A DNA stretch of 20,049 nt from NCBI GenBank assembly GCA_964494395.1, contig CAZBTI010000057.1:1-20049 (forward strand), written 5' to 3'. A program made the translations under genes and the position numbers. Source of the stretch: SHLQ01 sp964494395 (GTDB taxonomy: Bacteria > Actinomycetota > Acidimicrobiia > Acidimicrobiales > SHLQ01). Below the pieces are notes generated by a model. The model saw nothing but the letters and a program-made list of their open reading frames with translations, searched no databases and had not been told where the DNA came from. Shown piece after piece: positions 1 to 7,481 of the stretch; within the stretch, counting starts at the first letter, position 1, and each line of letters starts with the position of its first letter.

Positions 1-172
1 CTTCGTCGACTGCGTTGTCGATGAGTTCCCAGACGAGGTGCATGAGGCCGGCCGAACCGGTACCCCCGATATACATGCCGGGACGTTTGCGAACCGCTTC
101 GAGGCCCTCGAGGGTCTCGATTGACGATGCGTCGTACTCGGATTTCGATGCGTTCATTGTGGAAGTTGCCAT
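1..172 (-). CDS. parE: DNA topoisomerase IV subunit B (ParE/GyrB family), N-terminal fragment
   Basis: This is the first 57 codons of a type IIA topoisomerase ATPase subunit; the rest lies beyond the left edge. The translation reads LEGLEAVRKRPGMYIGGTG and then HLVWELIDNAVDE, the hallmark start of the GHKL ATPase domain. E49 and N53 match the catalytic Glu and the Mg-binding Asn of the family. The GLMHLVWELIDNAVDE wording fits actinobacterial ParE better than GyrB. The ATG at 172 lies 15 nt after the parC stop, so the two subunits are very likely co-transcribed and made in step. A second in-frame ATG at 157 is possible; neither has a strong Shine-Dalgarno. ParE hydrolyses ATP to drive strand passage by the ParC2-ParE2 enzyme. 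The family is certain; ParE rather than GyrB rests on these few residues and on the partner gene. Confidence 0.9.
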   Translation of the reverse strand, partial: MATSTMNASKSEYDASSIETLEGLEAVRKRPGMYIGGTGSAGLMHLVWELIDNAVDE

Positions 173-187
173 GGTTTTTCTGAGATC

Positions 188-2641
188 TTAGAAGCGGGAC
201 TGGCCAACGGCGATGATGGGAACATCGGTGGCTGTACTGACGAGATCTCGGTTGCTGAGCTCCAGCGTTATCGAGATTGGATCGGGTGCGGGCTTTGTTG
301 GGTCGTCCTCTGACCCAACGACCGCGAGCATGCCGTCGGTCGAGCCGACGTGTGCGTACACGAGCGCCTTCTCGTTGGTAAACCGAGTGATTCGAACACC
401 GGTGCCGCCGCGGCCCTTTGCCTCGAACTCCGACGATGGGGTGAGCTTTGCTGTTCCCTTATCGGTCACGGTGAGGATGGGTTCTTCGGACAAGATCACT
501 CCAGCGGCGATGACCTTCGCCCCATCTCGGAGTTTCATGCCGGAGACACCGCCAGCGTTGCGACCCTGCGTGCTGATGCCATCGACGCCGGTGCGGAGCA
601 CCTGCCCGTCGCTTGCAACGATCGCAATGTCGGCGCCAGCGGGAGCGGTGAAGGCGGCTACCAGTGTGTCTTGAGGCTTCAGGCCGATGAGCTTTTGGCC
701 GGGCCGGGTTCCGGCAACCTCGTCAGGGCTCAGCTGCTTCGCGACACCGTTCTCGGTGACGAGCACCAGGTTCTCGGCGCCCTCGGACTTGGGGGCGACG
801 ATGGTGAGGACCTCTTCGCCCTTATTGGTTCCGAATAGCTTACGAGTATCGGTTCCTCGGGACCGACCGCCAACCTCGCCAATTTCGAGGCCGAGGGCGA
901 GACGAGCGAGGCCCTCGTTGGTGACGGCAAAGATGGGCGAGCGGGTACTCGCCAATCGGCTCGCCACGATGACGTCGTGGCGACCAGGGGTTGCACGCTT
1001 CGCGCCTTCCGTCGGGGCTCGGCCCACCATGGCGCTCGTGGAGAGGGTGACGACACACGCAGTGTCGGGGATCTCGTCGTCGCCGTCACCTTCTAGCGCG
1101 GTGAGGTCGAGGGTGGCGAACTCATCTTCGGAGGTGATCTGGGTACGTCGATCGACTCCGTACTCGTCGACCGCTGCCTTCAACTCGTTCAGCACGACCG
1201 TGCGCTGACGCTGCTCGGAGCCGAGAAGCTTTTGCGCATCGAGAATCTTGGCTTCGAGGTCGGATGCCTCATCTTCAAGCTTCTGCACTTCAAGGGCGGT
1301 GAGGCGGCGAAGCGGCATGTCGAGGATGTGCTTGGCCTGGATTTCGCTCAGGTCGAGCTCGGTCATGAGCTGTTGCTCAGCTTCCTTGCTGTCCTGGCTG
1401 CCACGAATGATCGCGATCACCCGGTCGATGTTGTCGAGGGCGATGAGCATGCCCGCAACGATGTGGAGGCGGTCCTCCCACTTGGTGAGGCGGAACTCGG
1501 TGCGTCGGACAACGACCTCGAGACGGTGGTTGATGTAGTGGTTGCAGAGGTCCCACAATCCAACGGTGGTTGGCACACCGTCGACGAGGACGACGTTGTT
1601 GATGCCGAAGGTCTCTTCGAGCGGGGTCATCCGGTAGAGGTTCGCAAGCACTGCTTTGGAGCTGGCGCCGGGGCGGAGATCGATTTGAATGCGGAGCGGG
1701 TTGTTCTTATCGGAGAGGTTCTTCGCGCCCTCTCGCTCGTCGACGCCGGGCAATTTGCCAACGGCGGCGAGTTCGTTGATCTTTGTGATGACCTTCTCGG
1801 GGCCAACCATGTACGGCAGTTCGGTGATGATGAGCGCTTCGCGGCTTCGGGTGAGCTTGATGGTCTCGGCCTTTGCTCGAATGCGGACCGTCCCTCGCCC
1901 AGACTCATAGGCATCGCGGAGGCTGTCGTCGATGAGAATGCCGCCGGATGGAAAGTCGGGTCCGGGAAGCACCTTCATCAGTTCGTCGACGGTCGGCTTT
2001 GGGCGACGCTTCTTCATCACCAACTCGATGGCGTCGTAAACCTCGCGCAGGTTGTGCGTGGGCATGTTGGTGGCCATGCCGACCGCAATGCCGGTCGTGC
2101 CGTTGACGAGCAGGTTCGGGATGAGTGCGGGCAAGACCGATGGTTCGTCGCGCTCCCCGTCGAAGGTGGGGGTGTAATCGACTGTTTCTTCATTGATCTC
2201 GGCGACCATGTCCATCGCTGCGGGGGAGAGTTTGCACTCGGTGTAGCGGTAGGCGGCAGGGGGGTGGTCGAGCGAGCCGAAGTTTCCTTGCGGAGTAATG
2301 AAGGTGATGCCTCGACTAAAGTCTTGACCCATGCGGACGAGCGTTTCGTAGATCGCTCCGTCGCCGTGTGGGTGGTACTTGCCCATCGTGTCGCCAACGA
2401 CGCCAGCACACTTACGGAAGTTGGCGTCGGGTCGGATCCCCTGCTGCAACATCGAATAGAGGATGCGGCGCTGAACGGGTTTCAGCCCGTCTCGAATGTC
2501 GGGGATGGCTCGGGCGGTGATGACCGAGAGCGAGTAGGCGAGGAAGCTCTCGCTCATCTCGTCGGCTACCGGTGTGTCGATGACCTCGGCTGCGAAGTCG
2601 TTACTGAAGAGACCAGGTTGGTCCACGGGTGCTACTCCCAC
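188..2641 (-). CDS. parC: DNA topoisomerase IV subunit A (ParC/GyrA family)
   Basis: The 817-aa product is the DNA breakage-reunion subunit of a type IIA topoisomerase. The winged-helix region carries GKYHPHGDGAIYETLVRM (about 87-104), and the catalytic pair is R132-Y133 in AAYRYTE. The C-terminal third is a beta-pinwheel with degenerate blade motifs (for example FEAKGRGGTGV). I find no canonical GyrA box (QRRGGKG), the element gyrase needs for wrapping DNA. Together with the ParE-like partner downstream this favours topoisomerase IV, a decatenase, over gyrase. The residue equivalent to E. coli GyrA Ser83 is G95, and Asp87 is replaced by E99. Translation starts at GTG 2641; a second GTG five codons in is equally plausible and no clear Shine-Dalgarno precedes either. 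A LexA-like palindrome sits just upstream. The A-subunit identity is certain; the ParC label is likely. Confidence 0.93.
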   Translation of the reverse strand: MGVAPVDQPGLFSNDFAAEVIDTPVADEMSESFLAYSLSVITARAIPDIRDGLKPVQRRILYSMLQQGIRPDANFRKCAGVVGDTMGKYHPHGDGAIYETLVRMGQDFSRGITFITPQGNFGSLDHPPAAYRYTECKLSPAAMDMVAEINEETVDYTPTFDGERDEPSVLPALIPNLLVNGTTGIAVGMATNMPTHNLREVYDAIELVMKKRRPKPTVDELMKVLPGPDFPSGGILIDDSLRDAYESGRGTVRIRAKAETIKLTRSREALIITELPYMVGPEKVITKINELAAVGKLPGVDEREGAKNLSDKNNPLRIQIDLRPGASSKAVLANLYRMTPLEETFGINNVVLVDGVPTTVGLWDLCNHYINHRLEVVVRRTEFRLTKWEDRLHIVAGMLIALDNIDRVIAIIRGSQDSKEAEQQLMTELDLSEIQAKHILDMPLRRLTALEVQKLEDEASDLEAKILDAQKLLGSEQRQRTVVLNELKAAVDEYGVDRRTQITSEDEFATLDLTALEGDGDDEIPDTACVVTLSTSAMVGRAPTEGAKRATPGRHDVIVASRLASTRSPIFAVTNEGLARLALGLEIGEVGGRSRGTDTRKLFGTNKGEEVLTIVAPKSEGAENLVLVTENGVAKQLSPDEVAGTRPGQKLIGLKPQDTLVAAFTAPAGADIAIVASDGQVLRTGVDGISTQGRNAGGVSGMKLRDGAKVIAAGVILSEEPILTVTDKGTAKLTPSSEFEAKGRGGTGVRITRFTNEKALVYAHVGSTDGMLAVVGSEDDPTKPAPDPISITLELSNRDLVSTATDVPIIAVGQSRF

Positions 2642-2677
2642 GTTGGAATGGTTCGTGCCGGGGGGACGCGCCTATGT

Positions 2678-2691
2678 CGAACAGGCGTTCG
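2678..2691. promoter_or_regulatory. candidate LexA (SOS) box upstream of parC
   Basis: The sequence CGAACAGGCGTTCG is a perfect CGAAC-N4-GTTCG palindrome and fits the Gram-positive/actinobacterial SOS consensus CGAAC-RNRY-GTTCG at every position. It lies 37 to 50 bp upstream of the parC GTG, where a bound repressor could block a promoter or elongation. I looked for the same spaced palindrome elsewhere in the window by eye and did not find another. Ten fixed bases would occur by chance about once per million positions. LexA binding is inferred, not shown. Confidence 0.6.
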
Positions 2692-2852
2692 GCTCCACCA
2701 GCCTAATAGTCCGACCGTAGTACCGCGACGCCCGAAATCGGTGAACTTGCAGCCGACTCCTCAAGAAACTTCCATCGATCGAGGATCTGGGAGAAAAAGC
2801 AAAGAAGCCGAATCCAATGGGAGACCATCCATCGAATTCGACCTCTGTGACT

Positions 2853-2895
2853 GTGGCGCCCCGCAAGAAGGGAGGGGACCGTGCGAGACGCCAGA
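2853..2895 (-). repeat. hairpin repeat, copy 1
   Basis: This is the first of two 43-bp imperfect copies. Arms at 2854-2864 and 2883-2893 enclose an 18-nt loop. On the plus strand two base pairs are broken (C opposite A). Read as minus-strand RNA both positions become G-U wobbles, so the 11-bp stem stays intact. The loop keeps AGGGAGGGGACCGT (plus-strand reading) as in copy 2. The wobble pattern suggests a structured RNA in the parC leader rather than a DNA site, but two copies are thin evidence. Confidence 0.65.
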
Positions 2896-2927
2896 TCTAT
2901 ACTGCTTTGGTTGACGTATTGCGATTC

Positions 2928-2970
2928 GTGGCGCCCCGCCAGCAGGGAGGGGACCGTGCGGGGCGCCAGA
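2928..2970 (-). repeat. hairpin repeat, copy 2
   Basis: This second copy starts 75 bp from copy 1. Its arms TGGCGCCCCGC (2929-2939) and GCGGGGCGCCA (2958-2968) are perfectly complementary over 11 bp around an 18-nt loop. No T-run follows on either strand, so it is not a classical terminator. It could be a REP-like dispersed element, a protein-binding RNA hairpin or part of an undescribed leader RNA. Confidence 0.7.
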
Positions 2971-3014
2971 CTTTTGGTGTTGAGCGTCGTTGATCAACAC
3001 CGGAGACTTACTGA

Positions 3015-3034
3015 GGGCTGTGTGCAGGCAGCCC
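3015..3034 (-). terminator. weak hairpin after the small gene
   Basis: GGGCTG (3015-3020) and CAGCCC (3029-3034) form a 6-bp stem with an 8-nt loop, 7 nt past the stop codon of the 84-aa gene. No U-tract follows, so termination here is only a possibility. Confidence 0.25.
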
Positions 3035-3041
3035 CCAAGTT

Positions 3042-3296
3042 CTATGCGGCTTGGAGTTCGCTTTGAGCTGCCAAGTAGTTCTCGATCGATGGGGTGGATT
3101 TGCCGAAGACGAGGGAGACGAGTTCGTCGGTGCGGTTGCTGTCCTCTTCGAGGAGCTGCTCTGCCCGGAGGCGATCGTCCATCTGCTCGGAGCTGACGGT
3201 GATGAGTGCAGCGAGGCTGTCGATCCGCTCACCGATCAGATCGGAGAGGTCGTTTTGTGGTGCTTGTGTTTGTGGTGCTTGTGTCGTGATTGCCAT
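3042..3296 (-). CDS. small hypothetical protein, 84 aa
   Basis: I do not recognise this protein. It starts MAITTQAPQTQAPQND, where the pentapeptide TQAPQ occurs twice because of a 15-bp tandem duplication at 3256-3285. The remainder looks helical and acidic, with heptad-like hydrophobic spacing (IGERIDSLAALITVSSEQM, then RLRAEQLLEED). There is no signal peptide or membrane segment, so it is probably a cytoplasmic oligomer-forming protein. The ATG at 3296 is chosen because GGGAAA lies 6 nt upstream; the frame stays open to 3458, but that extension is Cys/Arg/Lys-rich and unlike the rest. The stop is TAG at 3042. It sits upstream of the parC leader on the same strand but is separated by 400 bp, and it is divergent from the VanZ-like gene. 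Function unknown. Confidence 0.6.
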   Translation of the reverse strand: MAITTQAPQTQAPQNDLSDLIGERIDSLAALITVSSEQMDDRLRAEQLLEEDSNRTDELVSLVFGKSTPSIENYLAAQSELQAA

Positions 3297-3543
3297 GATG
3301 TGTTTCCCGTTTTCTCTGAGCGCTTTTGGTCTGAGTGGCCGGAACTTCTTTGTTCTGGTTTTTGCGCTTGTACATATTGAAACGTCCATGCCGCAGTTCT
3401 GATTCCCTCGGCGTTCCCCGTACTGCAGTTGTTCATCGTTCAGACTCATTTCGTTCATTTTTGAACCAAATCCCCACCGAAGTCAGTTGTCGCGCCACGT
3501 TGCGCGCGAAGAATGTGTCCCCAACTCGTTGATCGTTGACAGG

Positions 3544-3549
3544 TACCAT
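3544..3549 (+). promoter_or_regulatory. -10 element for a probably leaderless vanZ-like mRNA
   Basis: TACCAT matches the actinobacterial TANNNT -10 pattern and ends 6 nt before the ATG at 3556. Transcription would begin at the A of the ATG. No good -35 is visible; the TTGACA at 3536-3541 is far too close to serve. Confidence 0.45.
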
Positions 3550-3555
3550 TTAGTA

Positions 3556-4077
3556 ATGGCTCAAAACACCCTCCCCTCCGAGCGTTCGCCAGAAACCGAT
3601 GACGAAGAGACGAACAAGGCTCCGCTCCGACCGGTCATTGGCGCACTCACCGTTCTCGCCGTAGCTGCTGGAGTCGTTGCGGTGCTGTGGTTAAGCCTCA
3701 GCGCACGCGGCTTTGATGTGGTCACCGACGCTGCGGGTCTATCGGCAGATGTAGTCCGAGGAGTCGAAGACACGCTAGATACCAACATCATCGATCGCAG
3801 CGACATCCCCTGGGCCGCAGACGAGGTCTTCCACCTCGTCGGTTGGGGTTCGGTCACCTTCGTTATCGGCTTCCTTCTACGGGCTCGACGCAGCTTGGCC
3901 GATATTGCCGTCGGCGTCTTTGGCGCATCGTTCGCTGTCGAGGTGCTTCAGGGTGTGGCAACCACGTCTCGCACGATGTCGGCAGAGGATGTCAGCGCAA
4001 ATGCGCTCGGCATCATGCTGGCGCTCATGGTGCTGGTCGCCGCCGAGCGGCTAATCCCGTTCCGCGAAGAGCAGTAG
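3556..4077 (+). CDS. VanZ-like family membrane protein
   Basis: The 173-aa protein has a charged N-terminus, a transmembrane helix at about 28-50 and further hydrophobic segments at about 94-108, 115-134 and 148-164. The second half fits the VanZ-like family: DEVFHLVGWG (89-98), then E129 and Q132 in EVLQG, R139, and D145 with N149 in SAEDVSANALG. VanZ of the vancomycin cluster gives low-level teicoplanin resistance, but most chromosomal VanZ-like proteins have no assigned role; a cell-envelope function is likely. An ATG at 3556 is preferred over longer in-frame starts because a TANNNT -10 lies 6 nt upstream, suggesting a leaderless message, and family similarity begins well inside. It stands alone, divergent from the 84-aa gene and convergent with the ABC operon. 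Confidence 0.8.
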   Translation: MAQNTLPSERSPETDDEETNKAPLRPVIGALTVLAVAAGVVAVLWLSLSARGFDVVTDAAGLSADVVRGVEDTLDTNIIDRSDIPWAADEVFHLVGWGSVTFVIGFLLRARRSLADIAVGVFGASFAVEVLQGVATTSRTMSAEDVSANALGIMLALMVLVAAERLIPFREEQ

Positions 4078-4101
4078 CGCACAACCGCGGTTCTTTCTGG
4101 G

Positions 4102-4881
4102 CTAGTTCTTCTGGAAGATCCGGATTGCAGCGGTCATGGCGATCGCCAAGATGCCGAAACTCCAGAGCAGCGCCCAGAACAGCGAACTGCCGACCTCGCT
4201 GCCGTTGAACAGTGCGCGCATCGTGTCGGCGGTAAGCGTGACGGGTTGGCGGGATGCAAACTGCTGGAGCCACGGCGGCATGTTCTCGACCGGAGCGAAG
4301 GTCGAGGCGGCGAAGACGAGCGGGAAGACCGGAATGAACGCTGCGGCCTGCACGGCTTCAACATCTCGAACCTTCAATGCCATGACCGTGAAGACCCAGG
4401 TGAACGCCTGAGCGAAGAGCAGGCCGATGAGCACTCCGGCGATGAGTGCGAGGAAGCTGCCCCCTGGTCGGAAGCCGAGGACGAAACCAACGATCACCAC
4501 GACGACAGCGGTGATGAGCGACCTGGCCCCGTCGGCCAGTGTGCGTCCAATAAGGACCGCAGCGCGGGCCATCGGTAGGGATCGAAAGCGATCGATCGCC
4601 CCGGATTCCAAATCTTGGGCGAGACCGATGGCGGTGTTGCTTCCCGCAAAGAGGGATGTCTGGACCAGCACACCGGGGATGAGGTAGTTGATGTACGGGA
4701 TCCCAACATCGATCGAGCCACCGAAAACGAAGTTGAAGAGGAAGACGAACATTAGGGGTTGAATCGTGGAGAACACGACGACCTGCGGCGTGCGGCTCAG
4801 ACGGAGGAGGTTCCGCCGGGTCATCGTCGCCGCATCGCGGAAGACATTCGGCGTAGGGCTCGCCGTGAGTTGGGTGGTCAC
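4102..4881 (-). CDS. ABC-2 type transporter permease, DrrB-like
   Basis: The 259-aa protein is the membrane half of a daunorubicin-resistance-type exporter. About six hydrophobic segments can be seen (33-52, 66-88, 119-140, 145-168, 177-198, 232-253). The cytoplasmic coupling segment DLESGAIDRFRSLPMARAAV (about 90-109) is typical of DrrB, as are the early RNLLRLSRTPQ and the late FAPVENMPPWLQQFASRQPVT. It starts at GTG 4881, overlapping the stop of the ATPase gene by 4 nt (GTGA), so the two are translationally coupled and surely partners. It is the last gene of the five-gene operon. DrrAB systems export drugs, lipids such as phthiocerol dimycocerosates, or glycolipids; nothing in the sequence fixes the substrate here. 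Confidence 0.9.
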   Translation of the reverse strand: MTTQLTASPTPNVFRDAATMTRRNLLRLSRTPQVVVFSTIQPLMFVFLFNFVFGGSIDVGIPYINYLIPGVLVQTSLFAGSNTAIGLAQDLESGAIDRFRSLPMARAAVLIGRTLADGARSLITAVVVVIVGFVLGFRPGGSFLALIAGVLIGLLFAQAFTWVFTVMALKVRDVEAVQAAAFIPVFPLVFAASTFAPVENMPPWLQQFASRQPVTLTADTMRALFNGSEVGSSLFWALLWSFGILAIAMTAAIRIFQKN

Positions 4882-5828
4882 TCTGGGGGCTCGCTCTCGT
4901 TGCCGGTGAGGGATAGGAACACGTCGTCGAGCGACGGACGCTGGATGGCGATTTCTGCGAGCTCGATACCGGCTTCTTCGAGTTTCGCAGCGACCCGCAC
5001 GAGCGTGTCGACCTTGTTGGTCACCGGAGCAGAAACCTCACCAGCATCGGAAATTCGGGCCTCGGTGCCCGTCATCGAAGCGATCACTTCGGCGAGTTTG
5101 GTGAGTGAATCGCGATCGGCTGGTGTGGCGACGAGCAGGTCGCCACCCATCTGGTGTTTCAGGTCATCGGCGGTGCCTTCGGCAATGACCTTGCCCGAGT
5201 CGATGACCGAAATTTCATCGGCGAGTTCGTCGGCTTCTTCGAGGTACTGGGTTGTCAGCAGCACCGTCGTGCCTTCGCCAACGAGTTCGCGGAGGAACTC
5301 CCATAGCTCGATTCGGGTGCGAGGGTCGAGCCCGGTAGTGGGCTCGTCGAGGATCAGAACCTTCGGTCGGCCGACGAGGCTGGCTCCGAGGTCGAGGCGT
5401 CGTCGCATGCCGCCCGAGTAGGTGCGCACCATCCGGTCGCCGGCGTCGGTGAGCGAGAGACGTTCAAGTGCTTCGTCGGCCCGCTGTTTGGCCACTGCCT
5501 TTGGGAGTTGGTAGAGGCGTCCGACGATCTCGAGGTTCTCCCTGCCCGTGAGCAGGTTGTCGACCGCTGCGTACTGGCCAGCAAGGCCGATGCGGCTGCG
5601 GACCTCCCTGGACTGGGTACACACGTCGAGGCCGTCTACGGTCGCCGTACCGGCGGTAGGGGTGAGCAGGGTCGTCAAGACATTGACGAGGGTGGTCTTG
5701 CCCGCACCGTTGGGGCCGAGCAACCCTCGGACCTCGCCGTCGGCGACCGATAGGTCGACCCCGTCGAGAGCCTTGACCGAACCAAAGTCGACCTCGACTC
5801 CTGTGGCCTGAATGATTGGGTCTTTCAC
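4878..5828 (-). CDS. ABC transporter ATP-binding protein, DrrA-like
   Basis: The 316-aa protein is a complete single nucleotide-binding domain with the DrrA C-terminal extension. Visible motifs: Walker A GPNGAGKTT (38-46), Q-loop Q85, signature YSGGM (137-141), Walker B VLILDEP (157-163) and D-loop GLD (166-168). The switch position reads TTQYLEEAD with Q194 instead of His, which is usual for the DrrA branch. The C-terminal PSLDDVFLSLTG is the DrrA family signature. It energises the permease encoded immediately downstream. The GTG start at 5828 directly abuts the TAG of the peptidase gene with no spacer; a GGAG 11 nt upstream, inside the preceding gene, may act as ribosome binding site. This arrangement ties its translation to that of the exported peptidase. 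Confidence 0.93.
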   Translation of the reverse strand: MKDPIIQATGVEVDFGSVKALDGVDLSVADGEVRGLLGPNGAGKTTLVNVLTTLLTPTAGTATVDGLDVCTQSREVRSRIGLAGQYAAVDNLLTGRENLEIVGRLYQLPKAVAKQRADEALERLSLTDAGDRMVRTYSGGMRRRLDLGASLVGRPKVLILDEPTTGLDPRTRIELWEFLRELVGEGTTVLLTTQYLEEADELADEISVIDSGKVIAEGTADDLKHQMGGDLLVATPADRDSLTKLAEVIASMTGTEARISDAGEVSAPVTNKVDTLVRVAAKLEEAGIELAEIAIQRPSLDDVFLSLTGNESEPPE

Positions 5829-7472
5829 CTAGTTGATCGCTCCGAGTTCGGGCAGGGCGCCGCTGCCGAGCCATGCGACGAAGAAGTCGTCGAGCTCTTC
5901 ACCGGAGATCTCCTCGCTGAGGGCAACAAAGTCGGCGGTGGAGGCGACGCCGCCGCCGAAGCGGACGTTCCATTCGCGCAGGATTTCGAAGAAGTCGTCA
6001 TCGCCGATCGCAAGACGAAGTGAGTGCAGTGTGATGCCGCCGCGGCGGTAGACGCTGGCGTCGAAGAGTCCGGCGGCTCCGGGATCGCCAGGCGCCGGGC
6101 TCAACGCGCCTTCGGCTCGACTCAAGAGACGAGCTTCGAGTTCGGAGATTTCACCATTGCGCCCGAACTCGATCCAGAGGTCTTCTGCGTAGCTCGCAAA
6201 GCCTTCGTTCAACCAGATGTCCTGCCATGTTTCAGGGCTCACGTTGTTGCCGAACCATTGGTGGGCGAGTTCGTGGGCGACGATGCGCTCGATCGAACCG
6301 TCGCCATCGACGAAGGCGCTGCTGAAGAGGCTGCGACCTTGGGTTTCGAGAGCGAAGCCCAGTTCGGTGTCGGCAATGAGCACGCCGTATTCGTCGAACG
6401 GGTACGGGCCGAACAGTTCGGTGAATGTCACGAGCATTTCATCGGTGAGTTCGAAGTCACCAACGAAGACGTCGGTGAGCCGGGTTGGGACGGCATCGAA
6501 GACGTCGACGCCAGCGCCCGGCGTGGACTGTACGAGGGTGAAGTCGCCAACGGCCACGGTGGCGAGATAGGAGGCCATTGGTTGGCGCATCTCCCACGTG
6601 GTGAGTCGACGGCCGGACTCGACGCGTTCTTCGGCGAGTACGCCGTTGGCGACGCCGGTGAAGTCGTCGTCGACGTCGAGCCGGAAGGTGTAGGTGGCCT
6701 TGTCGACCGGGTGGTCGTTGACTGGATACCAGCTGCGGGCACCGAAGGGTTCGCCAACCGACACGCTGACGTCGGGAGTGTCGAACCAGCCAATCTCGCC
6801 GATACGGGTTCCCGAATCAACGGTGAGCGGTTGGCCCGAATAGTCGATGATCACCGAGTAGTCGATGCCAGCGTCGAGGGTTTCAGCTGGCGAGATCCGG
6901 AGCTTGGTATCGGCCTGCTCAAACGAGGCGTCGACACCACCGATCTCCACGCTCGATACCACGAGCGAATCGTCGAAGTCGAAGGAGAGCCGGCTCAAGG
7001 TGTCGGTGGCGGTCAGGTCGATCGTTGCTGTTCCGACCAGTTGGTCGGCGCCAGGAATCTCGATCGCGAGGCTGAGGTCGTAGTGCGATACGTCGTAGCC
7101 GGTGTTTCCGAGGTTGGGGTAGTACGAGTCGCCCACGGACTCGCCTCCCACTGCGCCAGCGACCGGGATGATCGGGTCGTCTTCGTTGGTGGTGTTCTCC
7201 GTGGTGTCGTCAGTCGTCGTCGCCTGAGTCGTGGCGGTCTCACCCGTGGTGGTCTCGCTCGATGGCGCAGTACTTGATGGCGCGGTACTTGATGGCGCGG
7301 TGGTCGAGGTACTCGCATCGGCGTCGACGGTCGTTGGTGTAGCGAGATCGGGAATGTCGGGAATGCTCGACTCGTCGTCGGGGGCGCGCACTCCTGGTTC
7401 AGCAACGCCGCACGCCACCGCGATCAGCGAGGCTGCAACAAATGCCGAGGCGAGCCTCGTGCGGGTGACCAT
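5829..7472 (-). CDS. M1 family metallopeptidase, predicted lipoprotein
   Basis: The protein (547 aa from ATG 7472; a GTG at 7475 adds one residue) is a gluzincin aminopeptidase-like enzyme on the outer face of the membrane. An N-terminal signal ends in LIAVAC, a plausible lipobox with C21, followed by a Ser/Thr/Pro/Asp-rich tether to about residue 105 with tandem TAPSS repeats. The M1 N-terminal beta domain comes next. The substrate-binding FALETQ stands where GAMEN occurs in classical enzymes. The zinc site is HELAHQWFG with H400, E401, H404 and E423 in NEGFA, exactly 18 residues after the second His. Y475 (VYRRGG) is the likely transition-state Tyr. It ends where the catalytic region ends, without the large C-terminal helical domain of PepN. 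It lies between DUF1501 and the ABC genes in one operon, with 9 nt upstream spacing. Substrate unknown. Confidence 0.9.
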   Translation of the reverse strand: MVTRTRLASAFVAASLIAVACGVAEPGVRAPDDESSIPDIPDLATPTTVDADASTSTTAPSSTAPSSTAPSSETTTGETATTQATTTDDTTENTTNEDDPIIPVAGAVGGESVGDSYYPNLGNTGYDVSHYDLSLAIEIPGADQLVGTATIDLTATDTLSRLSFDFDDSLVVSSVEIGGVDASFEQADTKLRISPAETLDAGIDYSVIIDYSGQPLTVDSGTRIGEIGWFDTPDVSVSVGEPFGARSWYPVNDHPVDKATYTFRLDVDDDFTGVANGVLAEERVESGRRLTTWEMRQPMASYLATVAVGDFTLVQSTPGAGVDVFDAVPTRLTDVFVGDFELTDEMLVTFTELFGPYPFDEYGVLIADTELGFALETQGRSLFSSAFVDGDGSIERIVAHELAHQWFGNNVSPETWQDIWLNEGFASYAEDLWIEFGRNGEISELEARLLSRAEGALSPAPGDPGAAGLFDASVYRRGGITLHSLRLAIGDDDFFEILREWNVRFGGGVASTADFVALSEEISGEELDDFFVAWLGSGALPELGAIN

Positions 7473-7481
7473 CACCCCAGC

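Larger units (their letters stand above)
2642..3041. other. 400-bp non-coding region upstream of parC
   Basis: This gap between parC and the small gene at 3042-3296 holds no convincing coding sequence; short open frames on the minus strand merely read through the repeats. It contains the LexA-like palindrome (2678-2691), two 43-bp hairpin repeats (2853-2895 and 2928-2970) and a weak hairpin just after the small gene (3015-3034). I could not identify a convincing -35/-10 pair for parC. Confidence 0.6.

Noticed and set aside
2672..2866. 64-codon minus-strand frame between parC and the hairpin repeats
   Set aside because: It starts at a TTG inside the hairpin, has no ribosome site and shows no protein-like pattern; it also spans the LexA-like box.
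1232..2914. 560-codon plus-strand frame opposite parC
   Set aside because: It is the antisense shadow of a well-conserved topoisomerase gene with strong codon bias.
3297..3458. N-terminal extension of the 84-aa protein to 138 aa
   Set aside because: There is no ribosome site for the longer start and composition is unlike the rest; GGGAAA before the ATG at 3296 supports the short form.
3536..3541. TTGACA as a -35 box for the VanZ-like gene
   Set aside because: It lies only 2 bp from the TACCAT -10 and 15 bp from the ATG; a promoter using it would start inside the gene.
4083..4092. AACCGCGGTT palindrome followed by CTTT between the convergent vanZ-like and DrrB-like genes, as a terminator
   Set aside because: It has no loop and only five bases per arm, so it cannot form a stable RNA hairpin.
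5245..5250. Gln in place of the switch His in the DrrA-like ATPase as a sign of a dead enzyme
   Set aside because: TTQYLEEAD is the usual form in the DrrA branch and all other ATPase motifs are intact.
6024..7277. 417-codon plus-strand frame opposite the M1 peptidase
   Set aside because: The minus strand carries the clear zinc-peptidase motifs; the plus frame has no recognisable domain.
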